Assembly (NCBI GenBank): GCA_017466455.1
Contig: JAFTUD010000015.1
Location: 32,058-96,057, forward strand
From: Clostridia bacterium
GTDB lineage: Bacteria; Bacillota_A; Clostridia; Oscillospirales; CAG-272
Length of the DNA: 64,000 bases
Reading direction: 5' to 3'
Both the position numbers and the translations under genes were made by a program. Of this stretch, positions 9,572-18,801 are shown piece after piece. Under the pieces are notes generated by a model that saw only the letters and a program-made list of their open reading frames with translations, was not told the DNA's origin and did no database searches. Within the stretch, counting starts at the first letter, position 1, and every line of letters starts with the position of its first letter.

Positions 9572-10891
9572 ATGGGACTTATTAAAGCATTAGTAGGCGC
9601 AACGGGCGGAGTGCTCGGCGACCAATGGAAGGAATATTTTTACTGTGACGCACTTGATGCCGATACCATAATGGTAAAGGGTCAGAAGCGCACAAACAAA
9701 AAGCGCTCATCAAATAAAAACGGTGAGGAAAATATCATCTCAAACGGCTCAGCCATCGCAGTTGCCGACGGACAGTGCATGCTCATTGTAGAGCAGGGAA
9801 AGGTTGTTGAGGTTTGCGCCGAGGCAGGAGAATTTGTATGGGATAACTCAACTGAGCCAAGCATCTTCGCAGGTAAGTTTGGAAAGGGCCTTATTGACTC
9901 CTTCAAGGCAATCGGCAGACGCTTTACCTTCGGTGGCGATACAGGAAAGGATCAAAGAGTTTACTACATAAATACAAAGGAGCTTATCGGAAATAAATAT
10001 GGAACAGCAAGCCCTGTTCCGTTCCGTGTAGTTGATAAGAATATCGGTCTTGACCTTGATATTTCAATCAGATGTAACGGTGAATATTCGTACAGAGTAT
10101 GCAACCCAATCCTTTTCTACACAAATGTGTGCGGAAATGTAGAGGACCAATATACAAGATATAACCTTGATAGTCAGCTAAGGAGCGAGCTTTTGACTGC
10201 GCTTCAGCCCGCATTTGCAAAAATTTCCGCAATGGGTGTGCGTTATAGCGCGCTTCCGGGCTATACAAGCGAAATTGCCGACGCACTTAATGAGGAGCTA
10301 TCAGGCAAGTGGAGAGATCTTAGAGGAATTGAAATCGCATCCTTCGGTATGAACACCGTAAACGCTTCTAAGGAAGACGAGGATATGATTAAGGAGCTTC
10401 AAAGAAGAGCAGTTATGCGTGACCCGTCAATGGCAGCCGCAACACTCGTTGGCGCTCAGGCTGATGCTATGAAGTCCGCCGCAGCAAACGAAAACGGAGC
10501 AATGATGGGCTTTATGGGACTTGGAATGGCTCAAAACGCGGGCGGAATGAACGCAAATTCACTTTATCAAATGGCGCAGGCTCAACAGCAACAGCCACAA
10601 AACGCACCGCAACAGCCAAGCGCTAATACATGGACCTGCTTCTGCGGACATCAAAATACAGGAAACTTCTGCATAGAATGTGGCGCTAAAAAGCCTGATC
10701 AAGTGGGCTGGAAATGCTCATGCGGAGCAGTAAATAAGGGTAAATTCTGCCCCGAATGCGGAGCTAAAAAGCCACAAAATGAGCCACTTTATAAATGCGA
10801 TAAGTGCGGATGGGAGCCGGCTGACCCCAAAAATCCACCGCGCTTCTGCCCCGAATGTGGCGATCCATTCAATGATGACGATATTAAATAA
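9572..10891 (+). CDS. SPFH-domain protein with three C-terminal zinc ribbons (YdjI-like)
   Basis: A 439-aa soluble protein. Residues about 20-300 form a virion-core/SPFH (stomatin-like) domain as in Bacillus YdjI, a membrane-stress protein. Then comes a Met/Ala/Gly-rich and Gln-rich linker (about 305-350), followed by three zinc ribbons of the CxC...CxxC type (CFCGHQN..CIECG, CSCGAVN..CPECG, CDKCGW..CPECG). The ATG at 9572 is preferred over an upstream TTG because GGAGG lies 8 bases before it. It heads a three-gene operon with a zinc-ribbon membrane protein and a TPM protein, the same gene content as Bacillus subtilis ydjGHI. A scaffold role at the membrane is inferred from that family. Confidence 0.8.
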   Translation: MGLIKALVGATGGVLGDQWKEYFYCDALDADTIMVKGQKRTNKKRSSNKNGEENIISNGSAIAVADGQCMLIVEQGKVVEVCAEAGEFVWDNSTEPSIFAGKFGKGLIDSFKAIGRRFTFGGDTGKDQRVYYINTKELIGNKYGTASPVPFRVVDKNIGLDLDISIRCNGEYSYRVCNPILFYTNVCGNVEDQYTRYNLDSQLRSELLTALQPAFAKISAMGVRYSALPGYTSEIADALNEELSGKWRDLRGIEIASFGMNTVNASKEDEDMIKELQRRAVMRDPSMAAATLVGAQADAMKSAAANENGAMMGFMGLGMAQNAGGMNANSLYQMAQAQQQQPQNAPQQPSANTWTCFCGHQNTGNFCIECGAKKPDQVGWKCSCGAVNKGKFCPECGAKKPQNEPLYKCDKCGWEPADPKNPPRFCPECGDPFNDDDIK

Positions 10892-10906
10892 TAGAGAGAG
10901 TATACT

Positions 10907-12004
10907 ATGAGCGATACACTTGTAGAATATAAATGCCCGTGTTGCTCCGGACTGATTGCCTTTGATTCCGAGGCGCAAAATCTCGTGTGCCAGCATTGCC
11001 AAACGGAATTTACCGTTGAAGCAATTAAAATGCACCACGAGGCAGAGAATGAAAAGGGCAATGAAACCGAGCCTGAATGGGATGAATATAACGAAAACAG
11101 CGGAAATGGCGACTGGCGCGAAAATGAGGAGCTGAACCTCTATCTATGTAGCTCGTGCGCGGGTGAAATCGTAGCCGATGAAACAACATCTGCCACCATG
11201 TGCCCGTATTGTGGCTCTCCCGTTATGCTTAAGGGAAGGCTATCAGGCGCATATAGACCCGACTATGTTATCCCGTTTAGAATTAGCCGTGATGAGGCAA
11301 AGCAGGGCTTTGAGAAGTTTATGAAAAATAAGCTCCTGTTGCCAAACGACTTTAAAAAGGCGCATAAGGTTGATAAAATGGAGGGCGTGTATGTCCCATT
11401 TTGGCTTTACGACTGCAATACCTTTTCAAAAATAAAGTATAGAGCAACCCGTAAATCAGTATGGTCCGACAGCCGATATACATACACCAAAACCTCGCAT
11501 TACCTCTTGTCAAGAGAGGGAAATCTCGCATTTGAGCGCGTTCCTGCCGATGGCTCAACTAAAATGAACGATACATATATGCAGGCAATAGAGCCGTTTG
11601 ATTATTCTCAAATGGTAGATTTTGAAATGCCGTATCTCATTGGCTACTTGGCGGAAAAATACGATGTGGACGCAAAGACCGCATCGGCTACCGTAAACGA
11701 AAGAATAAAGGCAAGCACTCTTGCAAGATTTAACCAAACAACAGGCGGATACGCAACTGTTGTAAGAAGTAGCTATAACATTAAGCTCCTTGACAGAAGC
11801 ACCTCATATGCGTTGCTTCCCGTGTGGACAATAAATACAAGGTATAACGATAAAATTTATACCTTCGCAATGAACGGACAGACAGGAAAGTTCGTTGGTG
11901 AGCTTCCTATAAGCACAAAGAAATGCTTCAAATGGTTTGGTATATTCGCAGGGGCGAGCGCGCTCCTTGGCGCAGTTATATCAATCATTGCAAGCCTGCT
12001 ATAA
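10907..12004 (+). CDS. Zinc-ribbon membrane protein (YdjG-like)
   Basis: A 365-aa protein with a TFIIB-type zinc ribbon at the N terminus (CPCCSGL...CQHC, about residues 10-30), a second pair (CSSCAGE...CPYCGSP, about 82-105), a long beta-rich region, and one C-terminal transmembrane helix (WFGIFAGASALLGAVISII, about 342-362). This resembles Bacillus YdjG. It starts 15 bp after the SPFH gene and ends 12 bp before the TPM gene, so the three proteins likely form one membrane-associated complex. In Bacillus the equivalent proteins recruit PspA under envelope stress; no pspA is seen in this window. Confidence 0.75.
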   Translation: MSDTLVEYKCPCCSGLIAFDSEAQNLVCQHCQTEFTVEAIKMHHEAENEKGNETEPEWDEYNENSGNGDWRENEELNLYLCSSCAGEIVADETTSATMCPYCGSPVMLKGRLSGAYRPDYVIPFRISRDEAKQGFEKFMKNKLLLPNDFKKAHKVDKMEGVYVPFWLYDCNTFSKIKYRATRKSVWSDSRYTYTKTSHYLLSREGNLAFERVPADGSTKMNDTYMQAIEPFDYSQMVDFEMPYLIGYLAEKYDVDAKTASATVNERIKASTLARFNQTTGGYATVVRSSYNIKLLDRSTSYALLPVWTINTRYNDKIYTFAMNGQTGKFVGELPISTKKCFKWFGIFAGASALLGAVISIIASLL

Positions 12005-12016
12005 GGAGGGGAATGT

Positions 12017-12799
12017 ATGCGTAAATCAATAAAAATACTCATTTTCACCCTTGTAGTAATTATGCTTGCATCAGCTCTTTGCATCGTCGCTAACGCATCA
12101 AGCTCACTAATAGTTGACCTTGACAATGTCTTTACAAGCCTCGAGGAAGCAAATCTTGGAAATAGGCTTACCGATGTGTCGTTTGAATATAATTGCGAAA
12201 TCGCCATTGTTACCGTGCCAAGCTTTAACGGTAAAGAGCCTGATGTGTATGCCGAGGGCTATTACGATAGACAAGGCTACGGATACGGAAGTGATAGAGC
12301 AGGCGCGCTTTTCATCTTTTCGGAGAGCGAAAGACAGTACGCCATCGTTCTAAACGGTAAGGTAAACGATGCGTTTACTAATAGTAGATTTAATAAGCTT
12401 CTTGACTCCGTAGAGGATGAGCTGCGCGTAAACGACTTCTACGCAGGCGCATGCGCTTATATTGACATCGTTGAGGAGCGACTTGAAAATTACGAGTCAA
12501 ATGGCGGTAAAAGAGGAATGGATACCGATAAATTAACCACAGGTATTATAATTTCCGTAATTATCGCAGTAATCGTTGGCGTCGTTGCGGTTCTCATAAT
12601 GAGAAGTAAAATGAATAACGCAAAGCCACAAAAGGGCGCTGCATATTACGAAAAGAAAAATTCATTCTTGCTTGATATAAACCACGATGCGTACCTGTAT
12701 AGCACCGTTACAAAGCGCCCAAGACCCCAAAGCAATTCAAGTGGCAGTCGCGGTGGCAGAAGCGGTGGCTCACGCCGTAGCGGCGGTGGAAGATTTTAA
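12017..12799 (+). CDS. TPM-domain membrane protein (YgcG/YdjH-like)
   Basis: A 260-aa protein: signal-anchor or signal peptide at residues 6-28, an extracytoplasmic TPM domain (about 30-150; LTDVSFEYNCEIAIVTVPS, then RQGYGYGSDRAGALFIFS), a transmembrane helix (TTGIIISVIIAVIVGVVAVLIM, about 174-196), and a short basic cytoplasmic tail ending in a Ser/Gly/Arg-rich low-complexity run. Tails of this Gly/Ser type are usual in the family. Last gene of the YdjI/YdjG/YdjH-like operon; AGGAGGGG precedes the ATG. Function is inferred from family and context. Confidence 0.78.
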   Translation: MRKSIKILIFTLVVIMLASALCIVANASSSLIVDLDNVFTSLEEANLGNRLTDVSFEYNCEIAIVTVPSFNGKEPDVYAEGYYDRQGYGYGSDRAGALFIFSESERQYAIVLNGKVNDAFTNSRFNKLLDSVEDELRVNDFYAGACAYIDIVEERLENYESNGGKRGMDTDKLTTGIIISVIIAVIVGVVAVLIMRSKMNNAKPQKGAAYYEKKNSFLLDINHDAYLYSTVTKRPRPQSNSSGSRGGRSGGSRRSGGGRF

Positions 12800-12826
12800 T
12801 CTCATAAAATCAAAAATAAATAACAA

Positions 12827-12860
12827 AAAACGAGAGAAGGATAAACCCATCTCTCGTTTT
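12827..12860. terminator. Bidirectional terminator between TPM and GH51 genes
   Basis: AAAACGAGAGA (12827-12837) pairs with TCTCTCGTTTT (12850-12860); A and T runs on both sides let it serve the convergent genes in both directions. Confidence 0.85.
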
Positions 12861-12868
12861 TATTTTAA

Positions 12869-14338
12869 TTATTTCTTAAATACAAGCATATTCCACGAAT
12901 GCTTTTTAAGCTTGATGCTATCGCCGATTTCACGCTTAGTGGGCGAAACCGCCTCGCTTGCAAGCGTGTTTACAGCATTCAAATCATCACAGTATAGCTC
13001 AGTATGCTCGGCAAGAGTATACCCCTCAAAGCCCTCAAGCTCAATTGATAGCTCGATGTCCTCACTTAGTGAGCGATTAGTCGCAAAAACAATAACATCA
13101 TCGCCATTTTCAATAACTGAGGTGTAAAGATAAGGCACATTCCAGCCTTCCTTTGACTTGTACGAGTCAACCTCAACGCTTGCCTTAAGCGTACTGCCGT
13201 TTCCGTAAAGCGAGGCATAATAGTAGGGATAATAAATAGTTTGTCGCCAAGCACCACCGCCATTTTCGGTCATAATCGGCGCAATAACATTTATAAGCTG
13301 TGCAAGACAGCCGATTTTTACCCTGTCACAGTGGTTTTGTAAGGAGGAAAGCATACAGCCAACGAGTAGCGCATCCTCAAAATTGAATTTTTCCTCAAGA
13401 AGATGCGGAGCAACAAGCCACCTTTCGGCAGTTTTTTCCTCATCCTTGGTCCTGTACCATACATTCCACTCGTCAAAGGAAAGATTTACGACCCTGTCGC
13501 TACCCTTTTTAGCCTTTATTTCATCACAAATGTCGGCAGTTTTTTGGATAAAGCGATCCATGTCCTCGGCTCTTGCGAGGAAATCCTCAGTTCCGTTGTA
13601 ATTTCCGTAATAGCAGTGTAGGGAAAGATAATCAACATAGTCATATGTATGGTCAAGCACAGTCCTTTCCCACTCGCCGTATGTCGGCATATCCGAGCTT
13701 GAGCTGCCACACGCCACAAGCTCAATAGAAGGGTCAACCCACTTTAAAACCTTTGCCGTTTCAGTAGCAATTCTACCGTACTCATCAGCCGTCTTGTGAC
13801 AAATCTGCCACCAACCGTCCATCTCGTTTCCAAGACACCAAAGCTTTATTCCAAATGGCTTTTCAAAGCCGTTAGCTCGGCGCAAATTAGCATAGTATGT
13901 GTCCGTTGTAGCGTTGCAATACTCAATGAGATTACGCGCCTCATCAGGACCTCTTGTGCCAAGATTTACCGCCATCATAACCTCAGTGCCGGCACGCCTT
14001 GCCCACTCCTGAAATTCATCAATTCCAACCTCGTTTGTCTCAACGGAAAGCCAAGCAAGCTCAAGCTTACGCGGACGCCTTGACCTGTCGCCAATTCCGT
14101 CCTCCCAGTTGTAGCCCGAAACGAAATTTCCACCGGGATAGCGCACAATAGGAACTCTTAGCTCCCTTGTCATCTCAATCGTATCAGTGCGAAAGCCCAT
14201 GTCGTCAGCATTTTCGTGCGTAGGCTCATAAATACCGCCATAAACCGCACGGCCAAGATGCTCAATAAACGAGCCGTAAATTCGTCTGTCAATCTCTCCG
14301 ATTTGCTCGCCTCGGCGAGCCTTTATTTTTGCAATCAT
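12869..14338 (-). CDS. Alpha-L-arabinofuranosidase, GH51
   Basis: Retaining alpha-L-arabinofuranosidase of clan GH-A, 489 aa, close to the usual 490-510. The acid/base Glu sits in KLWCLGNEMDGWW (near residue 171) and the nucleophile Glu in NLSFDEWNVWY (near residue 289); the YPGGNFVSGYNWEDGIG opening and the all-beta C-terminal domain are also clear. No signal peptide, so it trims arabinose from imported oligosaccharides. The ATG at 14338 has AGGCGG seven bases upstream; a TTG two codons earlier is possible. Its promoter and 5' leader are a near-identical copy of those of the GH106-like gene 2.4 kb away, which implies common control. Confidence 0.93.
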   Translation of the reverse strand: MIAKIKARRGEQIGEIDRRIYGSFIEHLGRAVYGGIYEPTHENADDMGFRTDTIEMTRELRVPIVRYPGGNFVSGYNWEDGIGDRSRRPRKLELAWLSVETNEVGIDEFQEWARRAGTEVMMAVNLGTRGPDEARNLIEYCNATTDTYYANLRRANGFEKPFGIKLWCLGNEMDGWWQICHKTADEYGRIATETAKVLKWVDPSIELVACGSSSSDMPTYGEWERTVLDHTYDYVDYLSLHCYYGNYNGTEDFLARAEDMDRFIQKTADICDEIKAKKGSDRVVNLSFDEWNVWYRTKDEEKTAERWLVAPHLLEEKFNFEDALLVGCMLSSLQNHCDRVKIGCLAQLINVIAPIMTENGGGAWRQTIYYPYYYASLYGNGSTLKASVEVDSYKSKEGWNVPYLYTSVIENGDDVIVFATNRSLSEDIELSIELEGFEGYTLAEHTELYCDDLNAVNTLASEAVSPTKREIGDSIKLKKHSWNMLVFKK

Positions 14339-14378
14339 AATCAATCCGCCTGAATTTAAAAATTATCAATTAAAGCAC

Positions 14379-14407
14379 GGCATGCGCTTTGACCGCCAAA
14401 GCATGCC
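14379..14407 (-). promoter_or_regulatory. Leader hairpin upstream of GH51
   Basis: On the minus strand GGCATG-CTTTG pairs with CAAAG-cg-CATGCC around loop GCGGT. It lies in the 5' leader between promoter and ribosome site and is invariant in both copies, so it may be an RNA structure or, through its GGCATGC / GCATGCC arms, an operator. Confidence 0.7.
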
Positions 14408-14423
14408 AATGTTCGTTACCTTT

Positions 14424-14452
14424 ATTCTAATATAATATATCAAAAAAGTCAA
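14424..14452 (-). promoter_or_regulatory. Promoter of GH51
   Basis: TTGACT (14452-14447), 17-bp spacer, TAGAAT (14429-14424) on the minus strand. Confidence 0.8.
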
Positions 14453-14471
14453 TAAGTAACTCGAATAACCG

Positions 14472-16769
14472 TTATTGAATTTTGAAAAATATTTTTGATA
14501 TACCAAACGGAATGTTAGAGGTTGAGGGCGTTTTTCTCCAACCGCATTCCTTAATTTCCTTGTCCCAAAATTCAACATCTCCGAAAATCGGAGCAAGGCT
14601 TGACCTTTGCACAATTCTAAGGCATGCACGCTTCCCCCATAGTGAGGAGGGAATTTCATACACAAATGGCGAAAACGCTTTACTGCCAAGCGGTATTTCG
14701 TTAATAAATACCTTGGTAAATAGATAAGCGCCCTCAAGCTCAATTTGTGAAGCGCCATGCGGTATTTCTATGTCCGCTAAAAGCTCAATCGTGCCATAAT
14801 CATAAAGCCTGTTGCCACATAAAAGCTCATTTGCGCGCTTTTGTATTTGTATAGAGCAAATATCTCCCGATACACTCTCATAGCTAAAATCTCCAATTAA
14901 AAGCACGCTTGGCAAATACTTAAGGTCGTTTTCAGCCTGTATTGTGCTAAGTCCTTTTTTGAGTGTAATTTTGTCCGAGCATCTATATAATTTTCTCATT
15001 CCGCTTGGTAGCATGCTCGTGTCAGAGAAAAGCGAAATTTCATCACCGTTTAGTAGCGCCCTTACCCCATCACGAACCGCAAGACGCACTGTAATGTCCC
15101 TGTCGCATACTGCATTTGCCACCCCTTGCCCGTTAAGATACATAAATCTTGCAATATTGTCATTTCCGTATCTTACGCTAAATTTAGGCGAAATCTCAAT
15201 ACATTCCCCTCTAAAATCATTGCTTTTAGAGAAGTAGACATCATGCTCCCTTAAAAATACGCGCTCTTTGTTTATAAGATACTCATCTGCAGGCGCAAAT
15301 AGGTTTAGAACGATAAATTCTCCGTCTGAAAAACGACGGACAAAAATTCCCCGTGGTAAATTTCCATAAGCATCAGTAACGCTCACCTTGTGCGCAATTT
15401 GCGATACATCAAGGGGATTTTTGTCAATTGTAAAGCAAAAATTCTCATCAAGCTCTATAACAGGTGCGTCCTCGGAGTCCTTTAATGTGTACTTCCATTG
15501 TATTTGATTGTAGGTTAGCGCGTTTATCATTTCCGAAAATCTATTACCGTCAAATCCACCCGTAATATAGCGATAGGTAAGCTCAAGCGGGTATTTTACA
15601 TACACATCAGGCACAAAATCCTTTTTCGCAAGAAGGGAGGCGTGGCTCGCCGCCTTTCCAAGCTCCTTCATTCCCTCAAAATTAGGCTGTGAAATGCTAA
15701 AATCACTAAAGAAGTCCTTTACAAGCGCATTTCCACGCATATCCAAATGAGATATGGCAAGAAAGTAATGATCTATTTTGTGACAGGCGCAAAGATATAT
15801 CATCAAGCGCCTTTTTTGATATGTCATATCACAAGGACCAAGGGCAAAAAGCTCCGCCATAGCTCCATTTTCACGCCCTGCATACTCCGCAAGACCAAAA
15901 AGCGTCATTTCATTAAAATCATCAAATGATGTCTCTATTTCATCAATTCCGGGAAGCGAAAGGCGTGAGAGATTTTCTAACATATTCCCACTGTGCGAAG
16001 CTCCCCAAAACGGATTGCAGTCGCACATAAAATGCCCTGTCATAAGTATTCCGTGTGAGTCGCACCATTTGCGGATTTTATCAATATAGCATGCTTGAAA
16101 CCTGCTTGAAATTACCGAAAGCGCATTATGATAAAAGTCCTTTTCCTGCCCCCTCATATCCAAGTCAAAGTCACGACCGCAAAGTGCAAGATAGTCCTCT
16201 CTTATCCCATCATAGTAGGGAATGTATTCATCATAACAGCAATAGCCTATTGATGGCTCATCGGTGAATATGCCCTTAATCACCGTGCCAAACGAGTCGC
16301 CAAAGCGCCTGAAATACTCCTCGTGCGTGCAATTTATAAAGTAGTCAACCGCATCGCTTGATAGCAAGCTCGGAAAATACTTTTCACCAAAAAGTCCTGA
16401 GTTATGTCGAGATTTCACGCTGATTTGACCGATTTTCTCACCTCTTGTCGCAATAGCGCAAAGGCGAAAATCCTTGGAAGCAGAAACACGGCCACCCGCA
16501 TCACCGGAGGGCCAGTTGAAGTCATCATATAGCCAAATGCTCATTCCAAGGCTCTTAGCACTGCTTATAAAATGCCCAATTACACAAAACCACTCATCAC
16601 TTAGATATTCTATCTCACAGCCCGAGCGTGGATAGAGCAAGGCTTGATAAATTCCGTTATCCCTAAGCGATATCATATATTCGTGTATTTCATCTGCACT
16701 TGGCTTGCCAACGACAGCAGTCATTACAATAAGCGGACAATTCACAAAATCCCCCCAATCAAATATCAT
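14472..16769 (-). CDS. GH106-like putative glycoside hydrolase (alpha-L-rhamnosidase-like)
   Basis: A 765-aa cytoplasmic protein. The N-terminal barrel shows LRDNGIYQALLYPRSG, then IWLYDDFNWPSGDAGG (about residues 79-95), the typical 'YDE-x-WPSG-x-AGG' block of GH106-like enzymes, followed by GIFTDEPSIGY (acidic strand end, about 168) and LMTGHFMCDCNP (about 243). The last 150 residues form a GH2-type sugar-binding beta-sandwich (IEIPHGASQIELEGAYLFTKVFINEIPLG). Assignment to GH106 or a sister family is by these motifs; substrate may be rhamnosyl- or arabinosyl-decorated oligosaccharide. It lies upstream of GH51 but has its own copy of the same promoter/leader, so the two are co-regulated rather than one operon. 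Confidence 0.65.
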   Translation of the reverse strand: MIFDWGDFVNCPLIVMTAVVGKPSADEIHEYMISLRDNGIYQALLYPRSGCEIEYLSDEWFCVIGHFISSAKSLGMSIWLYDDFNWPSGDAGGRVSASKDFRLCAIATRGEKIGQISVKSRHNSGLFGEKYFPSLLSSDAVDYFINCTHEEYFRRFGDSFGTVIKGIFTDEPSIGYCCYDEYIPYYDGIREDYLALCGRDFDLDMRGQEKDFYHNALSVISSRFQACYIDKIRKWCDSHGILMTGHFMCDCNPFWGASHSGNMLENLSRLSLPGIDEIETSFDDFNEMTLFGLAEYAGRENGAMAELFALGPCDMTYQKRRLMIYLCACHKIDHYFLAISHLDMRGNALVKDFFSDFSISQPNFEGMKELGKAASHASLLAKKDFVPDVYVKYPLELTYRYITGGFDGNRFSEMINALTYNQIQWKYTLKDSEDAPVIELDENFCFTIDKNPLDVSQIAHKVSVTDAYGNLPRGIFVRRFSDGEFIVLNLFAPADEYLINKERVFLREHDVYFSKSNDFRGECIEISPKFSVRYGNDNIARFMYLNGQGVANAVCDRDITVRLAVRDGVRALLNGDEISLFSDTSMLPSGMRKLYRCSDKITLKKGLSTIQAENDLKYLPSVLLIGDFSYESVSGDICSIQIQKRANELLCGNRLYDYGTIELLADIEIPHGASQIELEGAYLFTKVFINEIPLGSKAFSPFVYEIPSSLWGKRACLRIVQRSSLAPIFGDVEFWDKEIKECGWRKTPSTSNIPFGISKIFFKIQ

Positions 16770-16809
16770 AATCAATTCACCTGAATTTAAAAATTATCAA
16801 TTAAAGCAC

Positions 16810-16838
16810 GGCATGCGCTTTGACCGCCAAAGCATGCC
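16810..16838 (-). promoter_or_regulatory. Leader hairpin upstream of GH106-like gene
   Basis: Identical to the hairpin at 14379-14407. Confidence 0.7.
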
Positions 16839-16854
16839 AATGTTCGTTGCCTTT

Positions 16855-16883
16855 ATTCTAATGTAATATATCAAAAATGTCAA
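16855..16883 (-). promoter_or_regulatory. Promoter of GH106-like gene
   Basis: TTGACA (16883-16878), 17-bp spacer, TAGAAT (16860-16855) on the minus strand; slightly closer to consensus than the GH51 copy. Confidence 0.8.
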
Positions 16884-16928
16884 TAATTTTGATTATTATG
16901 AGCGAAAAACAGCTTAAAAGCAACCACA

Positions 16929-17771
16929 TTATCCCTTGTCAAGCCGATTTTTAATCAAGCCTCTGTAATCCTTAGGCGTCATATTCGTAAAGCCTTGGAA
17001 TATTTTTATAAAATAGCTCGTAACGGAAAATCCGCATTCCAATCCGATTTCCGTTATGCTTTTGTCAGTCAGGGTAAGAAGCCTTTTGGCGTTTTCAATT
17101 CGTACTTGATTGACATATTTTGTAAATGTTATGTGCCTGTATCTTTGAATAGCCTTCGCTAAGCTACTGTAGCTCATATGAAATTGCCTTGCAATTTCAT
17201 ATGGAGAAAGCTCTTCCATATAATGTGCTTCAATATGCTTGTATATTTTTGACATAGCCTTGCTTTGCGTGCCTAAATCAAGGTCAATTCCTTGACTTGC
17301 CCAATGCTGTGTCAAAATGGAGTATATTTGTAGCAAAATAGCCCTTGCCATCAAATCCTCGGAGTAGCTTAGACCAGTCCTTGCAAGCTCGTTGAATTCC
17401 TTGATAAGAGTCGGTAAGCGTGTGCTATCAAGCTTATGTAATACGCAAAACCGCAATACGTCACTCGGAAGGGAAAGCCCTACGCCACCCGTGCCAAGAC
17501 ATTTTTCCTTAAATCCAAGCACAATTTTCTCGGCAGTATCGTCCTCACAATTACAGCAGTGTAATTGCTTTGGCGGAATAAAAACCATAGAGCCCCCTTC
17601 TAATGTGTGCCAAGAATCGTTAAACATTATACCAACCCTGCCCTTAACGACAAAGATGATTTCAGCACCGCTGTGCCAATGAGGTAGAGTTTTGTTCGTT
17701 CCGTATTGATAGTCACTGCAATAGCTATCGTTTACATCAAGGTCAAATGCCTTAGGCAAAAACTTATCCAT
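16929..17771 (-). CDS. AraC-family transcriptional regulator with cupin sensor
   Basis: A 280-aa regulator: N-terminal cupin sugar-binding half (LPHWHSGAEIIFVVKG...GSMVFIPPKQLHC, about residues 30-75) and a C-terminal double HTH (PYEIARQFHMSYSSLAKAIQRY and ITEIGLECGFSVTSYFIKIFQ, about 180-265). It sits directly upstream of the twin-leader GH106-like and GH51 genes in the same orientation, so it is the prime candidate regulator of both. GAGG precedes the ATG. Confidence 0.9.
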   Translation of the reverse strand: MDKFLPKAFDLDVNDSYCSDYQYGTNKTLPHWHSGAEIIFVVKGRVGIMFNDSWHTLEGGSMVFIPPKQLHCCNCEDDTAEKIVLGFKEKCLGTGGVGLSLPSDVLRFCVLHKLDSTRLPTLIKEFNELARTGLSYSEDLMARAILLQIYSILTQHWASQGIDLDLGTQSKAMSKIYKHIEAHYMEELSPYEIARQFHMSYSSLAKAIQRYRHITFTKYVNQVRIENAKRLLTLTDKSITEIGLECGFSVTSYFIKIFQGFTNMTPKDYRGLIKNRLDKG

Positions 17772-17895
17772 ATAAACCTCAAATTATAGATTTGTTGCAT
17801 TTTTTGATATATTTATTATATCATAAATTCTTTTGAAATGCTATAATAATCTTGAATAAATATAACAAATTTTGTCATAAGGTTATCAAAATTCA

Positions 17896-18789
17896 GTGTA
17901 TAAATATTATATTTTAGCATTTTCAACCCTGTTAGCTACCGGAAAGGCGCTGTTTTGTAAGGCGTTGGGAACAGGGCAATATTCAAAAAAGGAAACAGCC
18001 GTCTTAAATTTCAAAGCGCTTTTTGTTGCATTTGCGATTTCGTTACTTTTCATTGCCGATGAATTTTATAAGCTATTTGAAATATCTGCATTTTCCGTAA
18101 TTCTTTCCGTGTTTTTCGGCATATCCGTCGCCCTAACTCAGATTATGCAATCGAAGGCAATGGGAAACGGTCCTGCATCCTTAGTATCGCTTGTATATTC
18201 CTGTGGCTTTTTAGTGCCTATTTTCTACGGACTGATTTTTTGGAATGAGGGCGTGTCCGTTTATCAATGGCTCGGCATCGTTTTAATTGTAGTGGCACTA
18301 TGCTTGATAGTGTTCAAAGGAGAAAAGGGAGGAAGGCTTCTTGCTTGGCTTCCGTTTGTAGCCTTAGCAATGCTTGGCTCAGGTGCTAACGCAATATTCC
18401 AAAAAACTCACCAATATTCCGCCTTTGCTGATGAGCTACAATTCTTTTTGGTGTACTCCTTGTTCTTTTCATCATTGTTTACAGGCATAGTGTCCTTGGT
18501 AATCCGCAAAAGCAAAGAGGCTGAGCCTGATTTGTCCAAAAAACAGCGAGTAATAAAAAAAGTAGTAGTTCCCCTATGCCTTGGCGTATGCGTTGGACTA
18601 CTAAACTTCTTAAATCTAAGCTTGTCGGGAAAGCTCCCCTCAATAATACTTTTCCCCGTCTACAATGTGGGAAGCATGCTTTTGTCAAGCCTTATATCAG
18701 CACTCATATATAAGGATAAGCCAACAAAAAGGCAAGGCATCGGCTTCGCCATAGGAATAGTGGCAATTTTAATAGTTGGAGCTTTTTAA
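17896..18789 (+). CDS. DMT-superfamily (EamA-like) transporter
   Basis: A 297-aa integral membrane protein with about ten predicted helices in two halves, the drug/metabolite transporter layout. It is homologous to the transporter at 32151: shared blocks include FQK-x-HQ-x-SA, GKL...FP...S near helix 8 and IYK-(E/D)-KPTK near the end. A GTG start is used, with only a weak ribosome site. It precedes a GH20-like glycosidase by 12 bp. The DMT superfamily contains glucose/ribose uptake carriers, so uptake of a sugar or small glycoside for the downstream enzyme is a reasonable inference; export or metabolite exchange cannot be excluded. Confidence 0.78.
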   Translation: MYKYYILAFSTLLATGKALFCKALGTGQYSKKETAVLNFKALFVAFAISLLFIADEFYKLFEISAFSVILSVFFGISVALTQIMQSKAMGNGPASLVSLVYSCGFLVPIFYGLIFWNEGVSVYQWLGIVLIVVALCLIVFKGEKGGRLLAWLPFVALAMLGSGANAIFQKTHQYSAFADELQFFLVYSLFFSSLFTGIVSLVIRKSKEAEPDLSKKQRVIKKVVVPLCLGVCVGLLNFLNLSLSGKLPSIILFPVYNVGSMLLSSLISALIYKDKPTKRQGIGFAIGIVAILIVGAF

Positions 18790-18801
18790 TAGGAGAGGCT
18801 T

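Larger units (their letters stand above)
14335..14455 (-). repeat. Duplicated promoter/leader, copy 1 (GH51)
   Basis: 121 bp identical at 116 positions and without gaps to 16766-16886. It contains the promoter, the whole 5' untranslated leader with its hairpin, the ribosome site and the start codon. Copies diverge sharply at 14456. Confidence 0.95.
16766..16886 (-). repeat. Duplicated promoter/leader, copy 2 (GH106-like)
   Basis: Second copy of the 121-bp element of 14335-14455, five substitutions, no indels, same orientation, again ending in the start codon. Confidence 0.95.
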
